Source: an uncultured beta proteobacterium (GTDB taxonomy: Bacteria; Pseudomonadota; Gammaproteobacteria; Burkholderiales; Burkholderiaceae_C). From it: a DNA stretch of 9,807 nt. The stretch lies in the NCBI GenBank assembly GCA_903834645.1, contig CAILKA010000418.1, positions 1 through 9,807 of the forward strand, given 5' to 3'. Made by a program: the position numbers and the translations under genes. Every line of letters begins with the position of its first letter. The first letter of the stretch is position 1. Shown one piece after another: positions 8,412-9,807 of the stretch. Below the pieces are notes generated by a model. The model had not been told where the DNA came from. It saw only the letters and a program-made list of their open reading frames with translations, and searched no databases.

Positions 8412-9059
8412 ATGACTGCCGACCTCTCCAGCGCGCCAGCCTTCTGGGACGAGGCCTGCCGGCACCTCAAGCGTCGCGACCGTGTCCTGAAGCGGCTGAT
8501 CCCGCAGTTCGGCGACGTGCGCCTCAGCGGGCGTGGCGATGCGTTCACGACGCTCGCGCGGTCGATCGTCGGGCAGCAGATCTCGGTGAAGGCAGCGCAG
8601 TCGGTGTGGGAACGCTTTGCGGCGCTGGCCGGCGGCGGCGTTCCGCCCGTCGATCCGCAGCGCGTTCTGCGCCTGGCCCCGCAGGAGCTGCGGGGGGCTG
8701 GCCTGTCGGCACGCAAGGCCGAATACCTGGTGGATCTCGCCCGCCACTTCGAAGAGGGCCGGGTGCATGCGGCGCAGTGGGTGGCGATGGACGACGAGGC
8801 CATCATCCGCGAGCTCATCGAGATCCGCGGCATCGGCCGCTGGACGGCGGAGATGTTCCTGATCTTTCACCTCATGCGCCCGGACGTGCTGCCCCTGGAC
8901 GACCTGGGCCTGATCAAGGGCATCAGCCTGAACTACTTCAGCGGCGAGCCGGTGTCACGGGCTGAAGCGCGAGAGGTGGCCGAGGCCTGGGCGCCGTTTC
9001 GCAGCGTCGCCACCTGGTATCTGTGGCGCAGCCTGGATCCGGTGCCGGTAGACTACTGA
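8412..9059 (+). CDS. alkA: DNA-3-methyladenine glycosylase II (AlkA-type, HhH-GPD family)
   Basis: Excises alkylated purines such as 3-methyladenine from DNA, starting base excision repair. The product is 215 aa, clearly shorter than E. coli AlkA (282 aa). It has only the HhH-GPD core and lacks the AlkA N-terminal domain, like small Mag1-type enzymes. The core begins TTLARSIVGQQISVKAA (47-62). The helix-hairpin-helix motif is EIRGIGRWTAEMFLIFHL (137-154), followed by VLPLDDLGLIKGI (159-171), where Asp164 is the likely catalytic Asp (E. coli D238). No catalytic Lys or iron-sulphur Cys cluster of the MutY/Nth type is seen, so a monofunctional glycosylase is expected. The ATG at 8412 is 6 nt after the cysS stop. 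A GTG at 8406, directly after that stop, would add two residues and cannot be excluded. The symbol follows common naming; strict orthology with E. coli alkA is not implied. Confidence 0.88.
   Translation: MTADLSSAPAFWDEACRHLKRRDRVLKRLIPQFGDVRLSGRGDAFTTLARSIVGQQISVKAAQSVWERFAALAGGGVPPVDPQRVLRLAPQELRGAGLSARKAEYLVDLARHFEEGRVHAAQWVAMDDEAIIRELIEIRGIGRWTAEMFLIFHLMRPDVLPLDDLGLIKGISLNYFSGEPVSRAEAREVAEAWAPFRSVATWYLWRSLDPVPVDY
9049..9054 (+). promoter_or_regulatory. Weak candidate -10 box before accA
   Basis: TAGACT (4 of 6) lies inside the last codons of the glycosylase gene, in GGTAGACTAC. It would start transcription near 9061, giving a 60-nt accA leader. The -35 region is poor. The surroundings resemble the other two TAGAAT boxes in this window. 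Read-through from cysS is the alternative. Confidence 0.25.
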
Positions 9060-9111
9060 AAACACGAGAGTCCGCGGGTTCAAGCCTGGGCGCACGCGCC
9101 GCTCGCGGGGT

Positions 9112-9115
9112 GGAG
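9112..9115 (+). promoter_or_regulatory. Ribosome binding site of accA
   Basis: GGAG 5 nt before the ATG at 9121 sits in a GC-rich 61-nt spacer after the glycosylase stop. It fixes the accA start. Confidence 0.75.
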
Positions 9116-9120
9116 CATCG

Positions 9121-9807
9121 ATGGGCAAGAGACACTTCCTGGAGTTCGAGCAGCCGATCGCCGATCTCGAGACCAAGATCGACGAGCTGCGCTACGTGCA
9201 GAACGAATCGGCGGTGGACATCTCCGACGAGATCGATCGGCTGGGGCAAAAGAGCCTGCAGCTCACCAAGGAGATCTACGCCAGCCTGTCGCCCTGGCAG
9301 GTGACGCAGATCGCGCGCCATCCGCAACGCCCCTACACGCTCGACTACGTGGAGGAGCTCTTCACGGACTTCCAGGAGCTGCATGGAGACCGCGCCTACG
9401 CGGACGACACGAGCATCGTCGGCGGGCTGGCTCGGTTCAACGGCCAGCCTTGCGTCGTCATCGGCCACCAGAAGGGGCGCGACACCAAGGAGCGCGCGGC
9501 GCGCAACTTCGGCATGCCGCGTCCGGAGGGCTACCGCAAGGCGCTGCGACACATGCGCCTGGCCGAGAAGTTCCGCCTGCCCATCTTCACCTTCGTCGAC
9601 ACGCCAGGCGCCTACCCGGGCATCGGTGCCGAAGAGCGCGGCCAGAGCGAGGCCATCGGGCGCAACATCTACGAGATGGCGCAGCTCGAGGTGCCGATCA
9701 TCACCACCATCATTGGAGAGGGCGGCTCGGGCGGCGCCCTGGCCATCAGCGTGGCCGATCAGGTGCTGATGCTGCAGTACGCCGTGTATTCGGTGATCTC
9801 GCCCGAG
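9121..9807 (+). CDS. accA: Acetyl-CoA carboxylase carboxyltransferase subunit alpha (3' end outside window)
   Basis: The alpha subunit pairs with AccD to move the carboxyl group from biotin-BCCP to acetyl-CoA, giving malonyl-CoA for fatty acid synthesis. The first 229 codons are present, ending at VYSVISPE on the window edge; E. coli AccA has 319 aa, so about 90 residues are missing. Recognisable blocks in order are FLEFEQPIADLETKI (6-20), a helical N-terminal region, ARHPQRPYTLDYV (65-77), GHQKGRDTKERAARNFGMP (115-133), and VDTPGAYPGIGAEERGQSEA (159-178). GEGGSGGALAI (199-209) follows and contains the glycine-rich acyl-CoA/oxyanion loop. The start ATG has GGAG 5 nt upstream. No internal stop or frameshift is seen. 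Malonyl-CoA supply also feeds the acyl chains used for lipid A, whose gene lpxH lies nearby, but no regulatory link is visible. Confidence 0.97.
   Translation, partial: MGKRHFLEFEQPIADLETKIDELRYVQNESAVDISDEIDRLGQKSLQLTKEIYASLSPWQVTQIARHPQRPYTLDYVEELFTDFQELHGDRAYADDTSIVGGLARFNGQPCVVIGHQKGRDTKERAARNFGMPRPEGYRKALRHMRLAEKFRLPIFTFVDTPGAYPGIGAEERGQSEAIGRNIYEMAQLEVPIITTIIGEGGSGGALAISVADQVLMLQYAVYSVISPE

Noticed and set aside
6774..8870. A 698-codon open frame on the minus strand opposite cysS and the glycosylase gene
   Set aside because: It lies antisense to two firmly identified genes, has a His/Arg/Ala/Gly-rich composition typical of the opposite strand of high-GC coding DNA, and shows no recognisable domain.
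9060..9120. Possible structured leader (GGCG/CGCC stem) before accA
   Set aside because: The stem is about 4 bp, too short to claim a riboswitch or attenuator in a 61-nt GC-rich spacer.

Overview
This is an ordinary but gene-dense stretch of a high-GC betaproteobacterial chromosome. It is most likely from the order Burkholderiales (Rubrivivax/Leptothrix-like relatives are a guess). The call rests on recognisable protein families, strong GC bias at third codon positions, and a gene order I recall from that order: icd-clpS-clpA, and mtfA/lpxH/ppiB/ppiA/TPR divergent from cysS-alkA-accA. No rRNA, tRNA, CRISPR array, insertion sequence, phage gene or other sign of horizontal transfer was seen.

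Layout. (1) Bases 2-724 hold the C-terminal part of NADP-isocitrate dehydrogenase (icd), closed by a clear intrinsic terminator at 748-782. (2) Bases 865-3551 hold clpS and clpA, overlapping by 4 nt, which encode the N-degron adaptor and the unfoldase of the ClpAP protease. A -10-like element lies so close to the clpS start codon that the message could be leaderless. (3) Bases 3573-6919 on the minus strand form a tight five-gene unit, read right to left. In order these are an exported TPR protein, a periplasmic cyclophilin (ppiA-like), a cytosolic cyclophilin (ppiB), the lipid A enzyme lpxH, and an MtfA-type zinc metallopeptidase. Several junctions overlap by 4 nt. This unit converges on clpA with only 21 nt between the stop codons. 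(4) Bases 6920-7028 are a divergent control region with two opposed -10-like boxes and an 8-bp inverted repeat. (5) Bases 7029-9807 on the plus strand carry cysS, an AlkA-type 3-methyladenine DNA glycosylase, and the first 229 codons of accA, which runs off the window.

The genes serve central metabolism (icd, accA), translation (cysS), DNA repair (alkA), protein quality control (clpS, clpA, the cyclophilins) and outer-membrane lipid A synthesis (lpxH). I do not see a new defence, mobile or biosynthetic system. The items most worth a second look are small-scale: the promoter architecture at clpS and at TPR/cysS, a 13-bp tandem duplication across the ppiA stop codon, loss of the E. coli internal clpA start, and the MtfA peptidase embedded in an envelope operon. 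No gap between genes exceeds 300 bases.
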